Below, piece after piece: positions 29,366 through 38,254 of a stretch of 64,000 nucleotides of DNA. This stretch comes from DATFDN01 sp963762525 (GTDB lineage: Bacteria > Pseudomonadota > Alphaproteobacteria > Acetobacterales > Acetobacteraceae). The stretch is taken from assembly GCA_963762525.1 (NCBI GenBank), contig CAVXKT010000005.1, positions 124,001-188,000 of the forward strand, in the 5' to 3' direction. The notes beneath the pieces were generated by a model. The model saw only the letters and a list, made by a program, of their open reading frames with translations, did not search any database and had not been told where the DNA came from. Numbering within the stretch: the first letter of the stretch is position 1; each line of letters begins with the position of its first letter. A program made the position numbers and the translations under genes.

Positions 29366-30580
29366 TTGCGAAATCAGCCCGCACTATTGACCCTCGCCGA
29401 CATCGAAGCCGCGCGCGCGCGCATCGCCGGGCGGGTGCTGCGAACGCCTTCGCTTGCGGCCGATGAGGTCTCCCGCGTCACCGGCGCGCGGGTCACGCTC
29501 AAGCTCGACAATCTGCAGGCGACCGGTTCCTTCAAGGAGCGCGGCGCCGCCAACCGGCTGGCTCTGCTCACTCAAGAGGAGCGCGCGCGCGGCGTGATCG
29601 CGATGTCGGCGGGCAATCACGCGCAGGCGGTGGCCCGTCACGCAAGGCTGCTCGGAGTAGCGGCGACGATCGTCATGCCGGCCTTCACCCCGGCGACCAA
29701 GGTCACGCGCACCGCCGCATTCGGCGCCCGCGTCGTGCTGCACGGCGCCGATCTGTCGGCGGCGGCGATGCACGCGCGCGCGCTCGCCGCACGCGAGCAC
29801 CTGGTGTTCATCCACCCCTACGACGACGACGCCATCATGGCCGGCCAAGGCACGCTGGCGCTGGAGTTGCTCGACGACGCGCCCGATCTCGATTGTCTGG
29901 TGATCCCGGTCGGCGGCGGCGGATTTCTCGCCGGCTGCGCGGTTGCCGCGCGCGGCCGCAAACCCGACATCGAGGTGCTCGGCGTCGAGGTCGAGAATCA
30001 TGCCGCCATGGCGCAGTCGCTCGCCGGAATCCCGGTCAGCGCCGGCGGTCCGACGGTCGCCGAGGGCATCGCCGTGCTCGAACCCGGAAGGCGCCCGCTC
30101 GCCTCGCTGCGCGCGCTCGGCATCGAGGTGCTGACCGTCCCCGAGCTTGCCATCGAGCGAGCGATCGGGCTCTTGATCGAGGGAGCCAAGACGGTGGCCG
30201 AGGGTGCCGGCGCCGCCGCGCTGGCGGCGTTGCTCACCTATCCGGCGCGCTTCGCCGGAAGGCGCGTCGGGGTGGCGGTGTGCGGCGGCAACATCGACGC
30301 GCGCATCCTGTCGAACGTGCTGCTGCGCAACCTGCTGCGTGACGGGCGCTTGCTGCGTTTGCACCTTCAGATCCCCGATCGCCCCGGCGTGCTGGCCGAC
30401 ATCGCGAGCCGCATCGGCGCGACGGGCGGCAACATCATCGAGGTCTCGCATCAACGCCTGTTCGCCGCCGCCTCGGTGCAGGCGGCCGAGCTGGAGGTGA
30501 TGGTGGAGGCGCGCGACCCCGCCCATGCGGACGCGATCATGGCGGCGCTCGAAGGATGCTATGTGGTGCGGCGGATTTAG
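29366..30580 (+). CDS. ilvA: Threonine ammonia-lyase with ACT domain
   Basis: A 404-residue PLP enzyme deaminating threonine (or serine) to the 2-oxo acid. The PLP lysine is in LQATGSFKERGAANRL near residue 60, the Gly-rich phosphate loop is PVGGGGFLAGCA near 178, and the C-terminal segment from about 325 (LHLQIPDRPGVLADIASRIG) is a single ACT domain, as in the shorter class of threonine dehydratases. Best start is TTG 29366, three bases after the greA stop, indicating co-transcription. The stop at 30578-30580 lies immediately before a long palindromic repeat. Confidence 0.9.
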   Translation: MRNQPALLTLADIEAARARIAGRVLRTPSLAADEVSRVTGARVTLKLDNLQATGSFKERGAANRLALLTQEERARGVIAMSAGNHAQAVARHARLLGVAATIVMPAFTPATKVTRTAAFGARVVLHGADLSAAAMHARALAAREHLVFIHPYDDDAIMAGQGTLALELLDDAPDLDCLVIPVGGGGFLAGCAVAARGRKPDIEVLGVEVENHAAMAQSLAGIPVSAGGPTVAEGIAVLEPGRRPLASLRALGIEVLTVPELAIERAIGLLIEGAKTVAEGAGAAALAALLTYPARFAGRRVGVAVCGGNIDARILSNVLLRNLLRDGRLLRLHLQIPDRPGVLADIASRIGATGGNIIEVSHQRLFAAASVQAAELEVMVEARDPAHADAIMAALEGCYVVRRI

Positions 30581-30581
30581 C

Positions 30582-30692
30582 GTAGGGCGGAAAAGCGCAG
30601 CGCATTCCGCCGTCCCGCCCCGTCTGATGAACGGACGCATGCTGCCGATGCGGCGCAAGCTTGGCGGAATGCGCTGCGCTTTTCCGCCCTAC
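30582..30692. repeat. REP-like palindromic element with perfect 30-bp arms
   Basis: The left arm, 30582-30611, starts GTAGGGCGGAAAAGCGCAGC. The right arm, 30663-30692, is its exact reverse complement and ends CTTTTCCGCCCTAC. A 51-base centre separates them. The right arm recurs unchanged at 59330-59359. The element sits between the ilvA stop and the 3' end of a convergent gene whose TAG stop (30689-30691) is supplied by the arm itself. Likely a mobile palindromic unit also able to act as a bidirectional terminator. Confidence 0.85.
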
Positions 30693-31148
30693 TCCTCGGC
30701 GTCGGGATGTTGAAAACTTTCAATCGCGGTCAAATCCGCCGGCGGGTTGAGCGTGCCCGTCGCGTGCGCAGGCAAGTCGAACAGCCCCGCATCGCACCAG
30801 GCCAGGCGGCTTTCCACCCCCATCGCGACGGCGGGCTGCACAGCGTCGGGCTTGTCCAGGCTGGTGATGCTCACGTCGATCTCCTCCGGCCGGGCGTCGT
30901 ACTGGAATGTAAGGGGCGTTCCGCACGCGGCGCAGAAGCCGCGGCTGGCCACCGACGAGCTGCGAAACTGCGCCGGCGCGCCATGCGTCCACGCCAGGTC
31001 CTTCGTCGCGACCGTCGCCCAGGCGAAGAACGGGCCGCCGACCGCCTTCTGGCACATCCGGCAATGACAGATGCCGGCCCGTTCGACGGACGCGGCGGAA
31101 TATCGGATTGCCCCGCACTGGCAGCCTCCCGGTGAGGCGCTCTGTCAT
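30689..31148 (-). CDS. GFA-family (glutathione-dependent formaldehyde-activating-like) zinc protein, one frameshift
   Basis: Reconstructed to about 152 residues. These small beta-rich proteins bind zinc through Cys clusters; here CQCGAIRYS near the N-terminus, CHCRMCQK, and CAACGTPL. The gene reads MTERLTG from ATG 31148, then CCC at 31128-31130 (plus strand) appears to have one base too many; removing it joins MTERLTG to GCQCGAIRYSAAS. Downstream from MCQKAVGGPFFAWATV all is in one frame. Its stop codon is inside the palindromic repeat. Name is by family; true substrates of most members are unknown. Confidence 0.75.
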
Positions 31149-31193
31149 TCGATCCTCCGATCACTATGCTGGACGCGTTCGACGGGGGAAACG

Positions 31194-32176
31194 ATGCGCG
31201 CGATCTGGTATGAGCGACAAGGCCCGGCATCGGAGGTGCTGGTTGCGGGCGAGCTGCCGACGCCCGATGCCGGACCGGGCGAAGTCCGGGTCCGTCTGGA
31301 GGCATCGGGCGTGAACCCGTCCGACACCTATCGGCGAGCCGGCGGGCGGCATGGATTATCCGCGCGTGGTGCCGAACAGCGACGGCGCCGGCGTCGTTGA
31401 TCAGGTCGGATCGGGAATTGATCGCGACCTCATCGGCAAGCGCGTCTGGCTCTACAACGGCCAGCGCAACGGACGCTGGTGCGGGACGGCGGCGGAGTAT
31501 ATCGCGCTGTCGGCCGATCTGGTCACGGAACTGCCGCGAATCGGTGTCCTTCGCCGAGGGCGCGACCCTCGGCATTCCGGCGATGACCGCGCATCGCTGC
31601 GTCTTCATCGCCGGCCCGGTGCAGGGACGCACGGTGCTCGTCACCGGCGGCGCCGGCGCCGTCGGGCACTACGCCGTGCAGCTCGCCGCTTGGGCCGGCG
31701 CCACCGTGATCGCGACCGTCAGCTCGTCCGAGAAGGCCGAGAGGGCCCAAGCCGGAGGCGCCGCACATGTCATCGATTATCGGCGCGAGGATGTGGTTTC
31801 GCGGGTTCGCGACGTCACCGAGGGGCGCGGCGTCGATCACGTCGTCGATGTCGATTTCGGCGGCAATCTCTCCGCCATGCTGCCGTGCCTGCGCGACCAC
31901 GCCAGCATGGCCGTGTACGCGACCAGCGGCGACCGCACCCCCCGGCTGCCGGTGCGGGAACTGATGTTCCGCAACATCTCGCTCTATTTCATGGTGCTGC
32001 CGACGAGCCCGCACGAGGCCCGGCGCCGCGCGCAATCCGACATTGCCGCCTGGCTGCGCGCCCCTCGCCTGCTGAGCGTGGCCGAGCGGTTCCCGCTGGC
32101 GGAGACGGCGGCCGCGCATCAGGCGGTCGAGCGCGGCGGCAAGATCGGGACGGTGGTAGTCGAGCCACGCAGATAG
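31194..32176 (+). CDS. NADPH:quinone oxidoreductase / zinc-type alcohol dehydrogenase, two frameshifts
   Basis: Reconstructed to about 327 residues of the MDR (quinone oxidoreductase) superfamily. The N-terminal part MRAIWYERQGPASEVLVAGE and ASGVNPSDTYRRAGG is followed by a GGG with one base too many near 31342, then MDYPRVVPNSDGAGVV. Near 31545 another extra base precedes SFAEGATLGIPAMTAHRCVF. The nucleotide-binding motif VTGGAGAVGHYAVQLA and C-terminal GGKIGTVVVEP are intact. No catalytic-zinc cysteines are obvious, so it belongs to the zinc-free quinone-reductase branch. ATG 31194 follows GACGGGGGAAACG. Confidence 0.75.
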
Positions 32177-32511
32177 CCGGCGTTAGTTCAGGGGGAGGAT
32201 CTCCTGCAAAAGAGTTTCTGGCGCAGCTGATAAACGGGATCTAAAGATCGAGACTGTCTGCTTTGATCGAGCTAAAGATCAGAAAGAAGTTAGAGACACT
32301 GGATTGCGAAGCTCCGAACTCAAAAATGGGCCCGCATTTGTGGCAACTTTTAGCACAACCTCACTGCCTGTTGACGCAGAGGGCGACTGAGCTTCTGGCA
32401 AAGCCGGTGTTGGCAACTATGATCTTTCCCTGGGAGCTACTAGCGACTGTTCTAACGAGCGGCGGCGCATGTTGAGGGCAATGGATCAGAACCAGCAAAG
32501 GCGGGTGGATT
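32177..32511. other. Intergenic, visibly AT-richer stretch before the caspase-like gene
   Basis: This stretch is markedly less GC-rich than the flanking genes (for example GAGCTAAAGATCAGAAAGAA near 32265) and marks the left edge of the accessory region. A frame of 70 codons begins at TTG 32263 but resembles nothing and has no clear ribosome site. No tRNA or inverted repeat seen. Confidence 0.45.
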
Positions 32512-33204
32512 ATGGCTCGGAGTGCAGAAGCAGCAGAAAAGCCCAATTCGGCTGCCGAAACTGCGGAACCCACTGCACGGCTCGGCACAGAGCAACCAGC
32601 GTCGATGGATGAATTGGACCGACCTGCGGTCAGAGACCGTGAAAATACCCGACCTCCCGGGCCCGGGCGGACCACGCAGCAGACTCGGACGGGCCAATCG
32701 CGCCCCGCAAAAGAGACTGCAACAACAAGCGAGGGTCGACGGCGTGCTTTGGTGGTCGAGAGTCAATGATTACGGGTCGCCGACGAACAATCTTCCTAGC
32801 TGTGTCAAGGACGCCCACGATTTCGCCGGGCTTCTTGGAGAGAAGTTTGGCTTTCCAGACGACGAAATCACTCTGCTTACCGATGGTGGTGCGACGAAGA
32901 AAGCAGTTACAGACGCGTTAGAGGTGCTTTTCGAGCGCGTCGATAAGAATGACCGCATCGTATTTTATTTCTCCGGACACGGTTTCCGGCTTCACCAAGG
33001 GGGGATACTCGAGGACGCTATTGTCCTCCATCCTGATGCAAGCGGCGATTTCTTTATGGCGGGCTTGGATTTGAGTAAAATGACTCAGGCCCTCCCGCCG
33101 TCAGCATGACCGGCTCCTTGTTGCCGGTCACGCAGTGATTCGAACAAAAACCAATTCGGGAATCCCACTACCCTGTTCTTGGCGTTATCCGTCCACACGG
33201 CCTA
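32512..33204 (+). pseudogene. Caspase-like (peptidase C14) protein, N-terminal part, cut by an IS630-family element
   Basis: ATG 32512 opens a Pro/Thr/Glu-rich leader (MARSAEAAEKPNSAAETAEP and on, about 80 residues, probably disordered). Near 32755-32760 one base too many breaks the frame between RRALVV and VNDYGSPTNNLPSCVKDA, the first caspase strand. The p20-like core continues with FAGLLGEKFGFPDDEITLL, a helix, and VFYFSGHGFR, where the His is the expected catalytic residue. The catalytic Cys segment that should follow (an aliphatic-DxCxSG type strand) is not found: the frame stops at 33107-33109, and the frame that leads to the far side of the insertion has a TGA at 33136-33138. The IS target TA is at 33203-33204. 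Confidence 0.75.
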
Positions 33205-34471
33205 GTGCTCTGACCCGTTCAGGCGATTCACAACGGTCTGCGACCGTGCAATTCTATCGTGATGGCACAGACGGTATGCCTGATCCTGAGTTCGTCGGAT
33301 AGACAGATGCTTGAGGCGATCGTCGCCGACCGCAATCGGGCGCAAAAGCATGTCGAGCGCGCGCGGGTGGTGCTCGCGGCAGCGGAGCGCGGCCCGCTGC
33401 AGCCGGTGGCGACGCGTCTGGGGGTCAGCCGTCCGATGGTTTGGCGATGGCAGCAACGCTTCACCGAGGAGGGCGCGGACGGGCTGCTGCGGGACAAGAC
33501 GCGCAAGCCCGGCAAGCCACCGATCTTGGCCGAGACAGTGGCGCGCGTCGTTGCGCTGACCTGCGCCGAGCCGCCGCATGAGGCCACGCACTGGACCGGC
33601 CGGGCGATGGCCCGTGCCGTCGGCATCTCCCTGACATCGGTGCAGCGCATCTGGGCGGCGCACAAGCTGCAGCCGCACCGTGTCCGCACGTTCAAGCGGT
33701 CGCGCGATCCTGAGTTTGCCGCCAAGTTGACCGACATCGTCGGCCTCTACATGGACCCGCCGACCCGGGCCGTCGTGCTCTCGATTGATGAAAAGAGCCA
33801 GATCCAGGCGCTGGACCGCACACAGCCGGGCCTGCCGATCAAGCCGGGCCGCTGCGGCACCATGACGCACGACTACAAGCGCCACGGCACGACGACGCTG
33901 TTCGCCGCACTCAACGTGCTCGACGGCACGGTGATCGGCGGCTGCATGCAGCAGCACCGGCATGAGGAGTTCATCCGCTTCCTCAACGACGTCGAGCGCG
34001 CCGTCCCGGCCGCCAAGCTGATCGAGGCGGTGGTCGACAACTATGCCACCCATAAGCATCCGAAGGTGAAGGCGTGGCTCGAACGCCATCCCCGCTGGAC
34101 CTTCCACTTCACGCCCACGTCCGGATCGTGGTTGAACGCCGTCGAGAACTTCTTCTCGGTGTTGACGCGCAAGCGCATCCGTCGCGGCAGCTTCCATTCG
34201 GTCGTCGATCTGCAAGCCGCCATCAAGCGCTACCTCGCCGACCTGTCAAACGACATCGGAATCGCCCCCCTTGGCGACACCAATTCGCCCCCCCTCTCTT
34301 TGAATGTTTCTCTGTTCGACCAACGGACCGTTTCTCTGCCCCGACCTGATTCCCGGAGGGTGGCGCGCGCAGCCGCGGTCAAGCATGGCCGCAGGCCACC
34401 GGCGAAGCCGGCGCGAAGCGTGCTTGACGGCGGCGAGCACGACACCAGGCTCAGCCAGGTCGGGATCGCTA

Positions 34472-35260
34472 TCATGCGGGAGCGGGTTGCGTTGGTGCCG
34501 GAGCTTTCTGCAATAGCCCGCTCCGGCGCTTCTCGCGCAGCCGATAGCTGTCGCCCCGGATGGTCAGCACGTGACTATGGTGGAGCAGGCGATCAAGGAT
34601 CGCAGTCGCCACCACGGCATCCCCCAGGACCGCCCCCCATTCGCCCACAGCGCGATTGGAGGTGATCAGCATGGCGCCGCGCTCGTAGCGACGGCTGACC
34701 AGCTGGAAGAACAGATGCGCCGCATTCGGCTCGAACGGCAGATAGCCGAGCTCGTCGACGATCAGCAGCTTGGGCTTGCTGAAGTGCAGCAGGCGCTCCT
34801 CGAGCCGACCCTCGCCATGGGCGCGGGCGAGCTGCGCCACCAGCGCCGGCGCCGCGACGAACAGCACCGTGTAGCCGGCGGTGATCGCCGCGCGGCCGAT
34901 TGCCACGGCAAGATGCGTCTTGCCGACGCCCGGCGGTCCCAGCAGCAGCACCGTCTCGCCGTTGGCAACGAACCGGCCGCTCGCCAGCTCGCGCACTTGG
35001 GCGCGGTCGATCGAGGGCTGGGCCGAGAAGTCGAACCCCGTCAAGTCGCGGACGAACGGGAACCGCGCCAAGCCAATCGCCATGTCGATGCGTCGGCTGT
35101 CCTTGCGCGCGATCTCGCGCTCGCACAGCAGGGTCAGACTCTCGCGGATCGACAGCTCGCCCCGGCCCGCTTCGTCGAGAAGGCTGTCGAGCTGGTCGCG
35201 CATCGCGGTCAGCTTCAGCCGCGTCAGCATGCGCGTCAGGTGATCGGGATCGACCTGCAT
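34472..35260 (-). CDS. istB: IS21-family helper ATPase IstB
   Basis: About 262 residues, the AAA+ regulator that assembles with IstA and selects target DNA. Walker A is LLGPPGVGKTHLAVAIGRAA near residue 108, Walker B is LLIVDELGYLPF, and sensor-1-type SNRAVGEWGAVLGD follows. The start is ATG 35260, overlapping the istA stop as TGATG (a GTG directly upstream is also possible). The frame is complete. Confidence 0.93.
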   Translation of the reverse strand: MQVDPDHLTRMLTRLKLTAMRDQLDSLLDEAGRGELSIRESLTLLCEREIARKDSRRIDMAIGLARFPFVRDLTGFDFSAQPSIDRAQVRELASGRFVANGETVLLLGPPGVGKTHLAVAIGRAAITAGYTVLFVAAPALVAQLARAHGEGRLEERLLHFSKPKLLIVDELGYLPFEPNAAHLFFQLVSRRYERGAMLITSNRAVGEWGAVLGDAVVATAILDRLLHHSHVLTIRGDSYRLREKRRSGLLQKAPAPTQPAPA

Positions 35261-36582
35261 CACCAGGCGCCTCCGATCGCCGCCTCATACTCCGCCAGTG
35301 GGCGTAGCAACGCTGGTTCCGCAACCGCCGCCGCCGGCAGGTCCGGTGACGGCGCCCGCACCTTCTCCCGGAAGCCCGCCACTCCCTCGAAATGCACCGG
35401 ATTGACGGCGCGCTCGTGACGGCCGCAGCGCTCCTGGTGCGTCGCTACCAGCCGGCCGCCGTGCGCGATCCGTATCACGCCGCCGGCGATGCTCACCCGC
35501 ACCCGCTCGCCAATAAGTCGCCAGGGCACCGAGTAGCTGTTCGTCTCGACCTCGACCGCGCAGTCCGACTGCACGCGCCGAACCAGCTCGCGCATGACAT
35601 GGAATGAAGTCCGGCCACCGAGCGGCCGCAGCGCCGCAATCTCGGCGCGGCGGAATTGCTCGGCCGGCGCCTCGCCGGTCGTGCCGTGGACGCGCAGGTC
35701 GGCGACATCCCCCGTCCAGGCCGCCAGATGCGCTTCGAAGACGTTCCAGCTCGGGAAGCTCCGGCCGGCGATCGCGTTGCGCTTGACGTAACCGACGCCG
35801 CGCTCGTCCTTGCCCTTGGTCCGGGCGCGATACGGCGCGCACGCGCGCGGCCGAAAGCCCCAATGCCGGGCGAAGGCGTGCAGCCAGGCATTGAACACCA
35901 CCTCGCGTGTCGTCGCGTCGTGCCGCTCGACCAGGGCACGCGCATTGTCGAACAACACCTCCTCGGTCGTGCCGCCAAACGCCGCGAACGCGCTCTCCAT
36001 GCCGGAAAACCAGCTCTCCTGCGCCTCGCTGCGGAACGCCCGGACATGCAGCCGCCGCGAAAACCCCAGCGTCGCCACGACAGACGCGCGCACGCGCTTA
36101 CCGCCCATCATCACCCGCCGCTCGCCGAAATCGATCTGCAGCTGATGCCCGGGGCGGCGTCTCGAACCGCATGGTCGCGCGCGCCTCGGACAGGAGACGT
36201 TGACGCAGCGGCGTGCAGGCCCGCTCGACCGTGCGCAGGCTCAGCGTGATGCCCAACTCCGACGCCAGCTCCTGGCGCACCACGTCGGCGTTGCCGCCGT
36301 GCCGGATTAGCTGCTCCTCGAGCCACGCCTCCTTGCCGGCCAGCGCCGGCGGCCGACCCACCCACAGCCTGTCGAGCGACCCTCGCGCAGGTAGCGCCGC
36401 ACCGTCTTGGGGCAGGTGCCGAACTCACGGGCGATACGCTTGGCGCCCCAACCGCAGCGCTTGAGCTCCAGCATCGCCGCCACCTCGTCCGGCATCCGCA
36501 TGAAATCCCTCCGCGCGTCCTCGTCCCGCGCGGAACTCTTCACCATCCCGCCCACGCCCATGCCCATCCTCGGCTCCCCCAT
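35260..36582 (-). pseudogene. istA: IS21-family transposase IstA, two frameshifts
   Basis: Three consecutive frames make up one IstA. The first has a helix-turn-helix (GWGAKRIAREFGTCPKTVRRYL); the frame breaks near 36380 and continues LWVGRPPALAGKEAWLEEQL. A second break near 36151-36154, where GGGG appears to have one base too many, restores GHQLQIDFGERR, carrying the first catalytic Asp. The remaining 284 residues contain LFDNARALVERHD with the second Asp and YRARTKGKDERGVGYVKRN with the Glu. Start uncertain: 36582 is the furthest, MRMPDEVAAM at 36501 the most family-like. As read, the element could not move by itself. Confidence 0.82.
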
Positions 36583-36740
36583 TCAGAGGAGGAGAATTCA
36601 TGTCGCCAGGGAGGGTGATTCACGTCGCCCGACACCGACCACAATGCCGAGCCAAAGCCCTTCGTCTGGAAGGCATCAGCCGCCTCCATCCTAGCCAAGC
36701 TCGACAGACTGCCTGCTCGGTCCGTATGAATTGAGAGCAC

Positions 36741-37588
36741 TAGCTGCTTTAGGTTTTTCCCAACAACCCCAGCTTGTCGAGCCGCCCAGCTTTCACGGAG
36801 GGGATCTTACCTTCGCAACCCTAGCGCCTCCGGAAGGCGCCGCAGGCAATGCCGCGCCCGGCGATCAAGGCGGTGCAGCCGATGTAGTCAAACTTCTCAA
36901 ACGAATGGAGGAAGCAATGAACGGTTTTGCAAACGGAGCGGGGAACCAAAACCTACAGAACATCGTGGGCCCGCTTATGGCTGCGCTCGTCGCCAGTCAG
37001 CAAGGCTCACAGCAACAGATTTTACAGGCCTCCGACAAGAGCTTCCTTACCGACATCCTTCCGGTGCTTGTTCCAATTGTGACTACGCTTGCCAAGGGCG
37101 GTTTCCAGCCACAATTGGCGCAAGCCCCCGACAAGTTTTGGCTGCCCGATGTTCTTCCGGTGCTTGTTCCAATTGCCGCAGCACTTACAAAAGGCGGCTT
37201 CCAACCGCAAATGGCGCAGCCCGCGGCGAAGGGCATCAACATCGGCGATCTCATCCCGGTCATCGTCCCACTGGTCCAAGCGCTCACAAAGGGCGGCTTC
37301 CAGCCGCAAATGGCGCAGCCCGCGGCGAAGGCCTTCAACATCGGCGATCTCATCCCGGTCATCGTCCCACTGGTCCAAGCGCTCACGAAGGGCGGCTTCC
37401 AGCCGCAAGTGGCGCCGCCTGCGGCGAAGGGCTTCAACATCGGCGATCTCATCCCGGTCATCGTCCCATTGGCCCAAGCGCTCCTAAAGGGCGGCTTCCA
37501 GCCGCAAATGGCGCAGCCCGCGGCGGACAAGAGCTTCCTGACGGACATCCTCCCAGTCGCTATTCAGGTCGCTGCAGCCCTGGCATGA
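36741..37588 (+). pseudogene. Tandem-repeat protein, probable C-terminal part of the caspase-like gene
   Basis: The frame is open from within the IS630 end to TGA 37586-37588. Removing the IS and one TA lets it be read back across the junction (VLGVIRPHG-LAALGFSQQP) to a stop at 33136, so the reading frame spans the insertion site and most likely belonged to the caspase-like gene. About 95 residues of low-complexity linker (SFHGGDLTFATLAPPEGAAG, then a helix LLKRMEEAMNGF) lead into five and a half repeats of 32-33 residues (DLIPVIVPLVQALTKGGFQP type). Alternating hydrophobic amphipathic helix and KGGFQPQ turn suggest membrane contact or stacking. No ATG with a good ribosome site starts this piece by itself. 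Function unknown. Confidence 0.6.
37034..37585 (+). repeat. Tandem 99-bp (33-residue) coding repeats
   Basis: The segment GGCGGCTTCCAGCCGCAAATGG recurs, with variants, starting at 37193, 37292, 37391 and 37490, exactly 99 bases apart, with a more diverged 96-base unit at 37097. The central three units are almost identical in DNA, implying recent expansion, while the first two and the final half unit share a different helix start (DKSFLTDILP). All units keep frame. Confidence 0.93.
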
Positions 37589-38254
37589 CGTGCAAGCGGG
37601 ACGCCCCGCCGCGAAGCGCATCGGGCAGTTGCCTTTGGACGTAAGGCAGCGGCGGCGAATTGGTTTGTCATCATCGTTGCAAGGTGATGGCCCGTGCTCA
37701 AGTAGGCTGTCGTAAGGATGTAACTATGACATACAGGTTAAGCAGGTAACTGGGGGCATTCAACGCTTAGGAACTGCGTTAGGGGTTACGAAAGCCAGCT
37801 ATGCGCCGGATCCAGCAGATTTCTGGCGGCGTCACGGCCGCGAACGGTCGTATTGGAATCACTCCCTTTGGATTACCGAAGCCGTTGTCTGACGTAGGGC
37901 CTTCTGTGAACGGTGAAACCAGCAAATGCATTGGAGGTTGGCAGGACCGAACGGCGCGCCGCCGCGTCGCAATATCAGCTTGTGGTCGAGATGGCTTTTG
38001 TTCTTTCCGCAGCCGGACACAGCGAAAATCGGATGATCGACTTCAGCCTGAGCGCACGGAGCTGTCTGCGCGTTTTGCGCTGCGGCGATTATCGATCATC
38101 AGCCGATTTATTCGTTTCCGTAAACGCCTTCGCATGCGCCGCGCAGATCAACACCGACATCGGCACCATCGGCGACCTGCTGACCAACAGCAGCAGCCAG
38201 CCGGCTTCGGCCGACATCGCCGCAAACCGGGACGCTGCTAGCCAGGCCGAGATC
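37589..38254. other. Intergenic, no gene recognised
   Basis: About 670 bases right of the repeat gene. Open frames of 146 and 225 codons pass through on the plus strand (from 37801 and 37913), the second continuing in frame into the NIPSNAP gene, but their sequences here resemble nothing and change character at 38255. Base composition climbs back to the GC-rich norm across this stretch. Probably the decayed right edge of the accessory region. Confidence 0.45.

Larger units (their letters stand above)
34244..36634. mobile_element. IS21-family element
   Basis: The 2391-bp element begins TGTCAAACGACATCGGAATC at 34244, and its other end, read inward from 36634, begins TGTCGGGCGACGTGAATCAC. The ends match further inward through repeated GGCGACA..AATTC blocks, the multiple terminal repeats of IS21. 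A 6-bp target duplication CCGACC flanks it (34238-34243 and 36635-36640). It encodes istA and istB on the minus strand. Deleting it plus one CCGACC restores the IS630 transposase exactly. Confidence 0.93.
33262..36729 (+). pseudogene. IS630-family transposase, split by IS21 insertion
   Basis: The gene lies in two pieces, 33262-34243 and 36641-36729 (the intervening DNA is the IS21 element plus one target copy). The N-terminal part has a helix-turn-helix (VATRLGVSRPMVWRWQQRF), and the DDE catalytic residues are visible: Asp in VVLSIDEKSQIQ, Asp in EAVVDNYATHKHP, Glu in GSWLNAVENFFSVL. Joining the pieces gives RYLAD-HNAEPKPFVWKAS and ends LDRLPARSV, an ordinary IS630 C-terminus, in perfect frame. 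So the transposase was intact when IS21 landed. Total about 356 residues. Start at ATG 33262 (a GTG precedes). Confidence 0.9.
33205..36740. mobile_element. IS630-family element, interrupted by an IS21-family element
   Basis: Both ends begin with the inverted repeat GTGCTCT (33205-33211 and the complement at 36734-36740) and both are flanked by TA (33203-33204, 36741-36742), the target duplication of IS630/mariner-like elements. It carries one transposase gene, which is split by the nested IS21-family insertion. Without the insert the element would be about 1.14 kb, a normal IS630 size. It sits inside the caspase-like gene. Confidence 0.85.

Noticed and set aside
32263..32475. Small 70-codon gene before the caspase-like gene
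   Set aside because: TTG start without ribosome site, no similarity, and AT-rich DNA makes such frames common by chance.
37034..37585. Regular repeats suggestive of a CRISPR array
   Set aside because: The period is 99 bases, a multiple of three, units are contiguous without unique spacers, and every unit keeps one open frame with the same protein motif. It is a coding tandem repeat.
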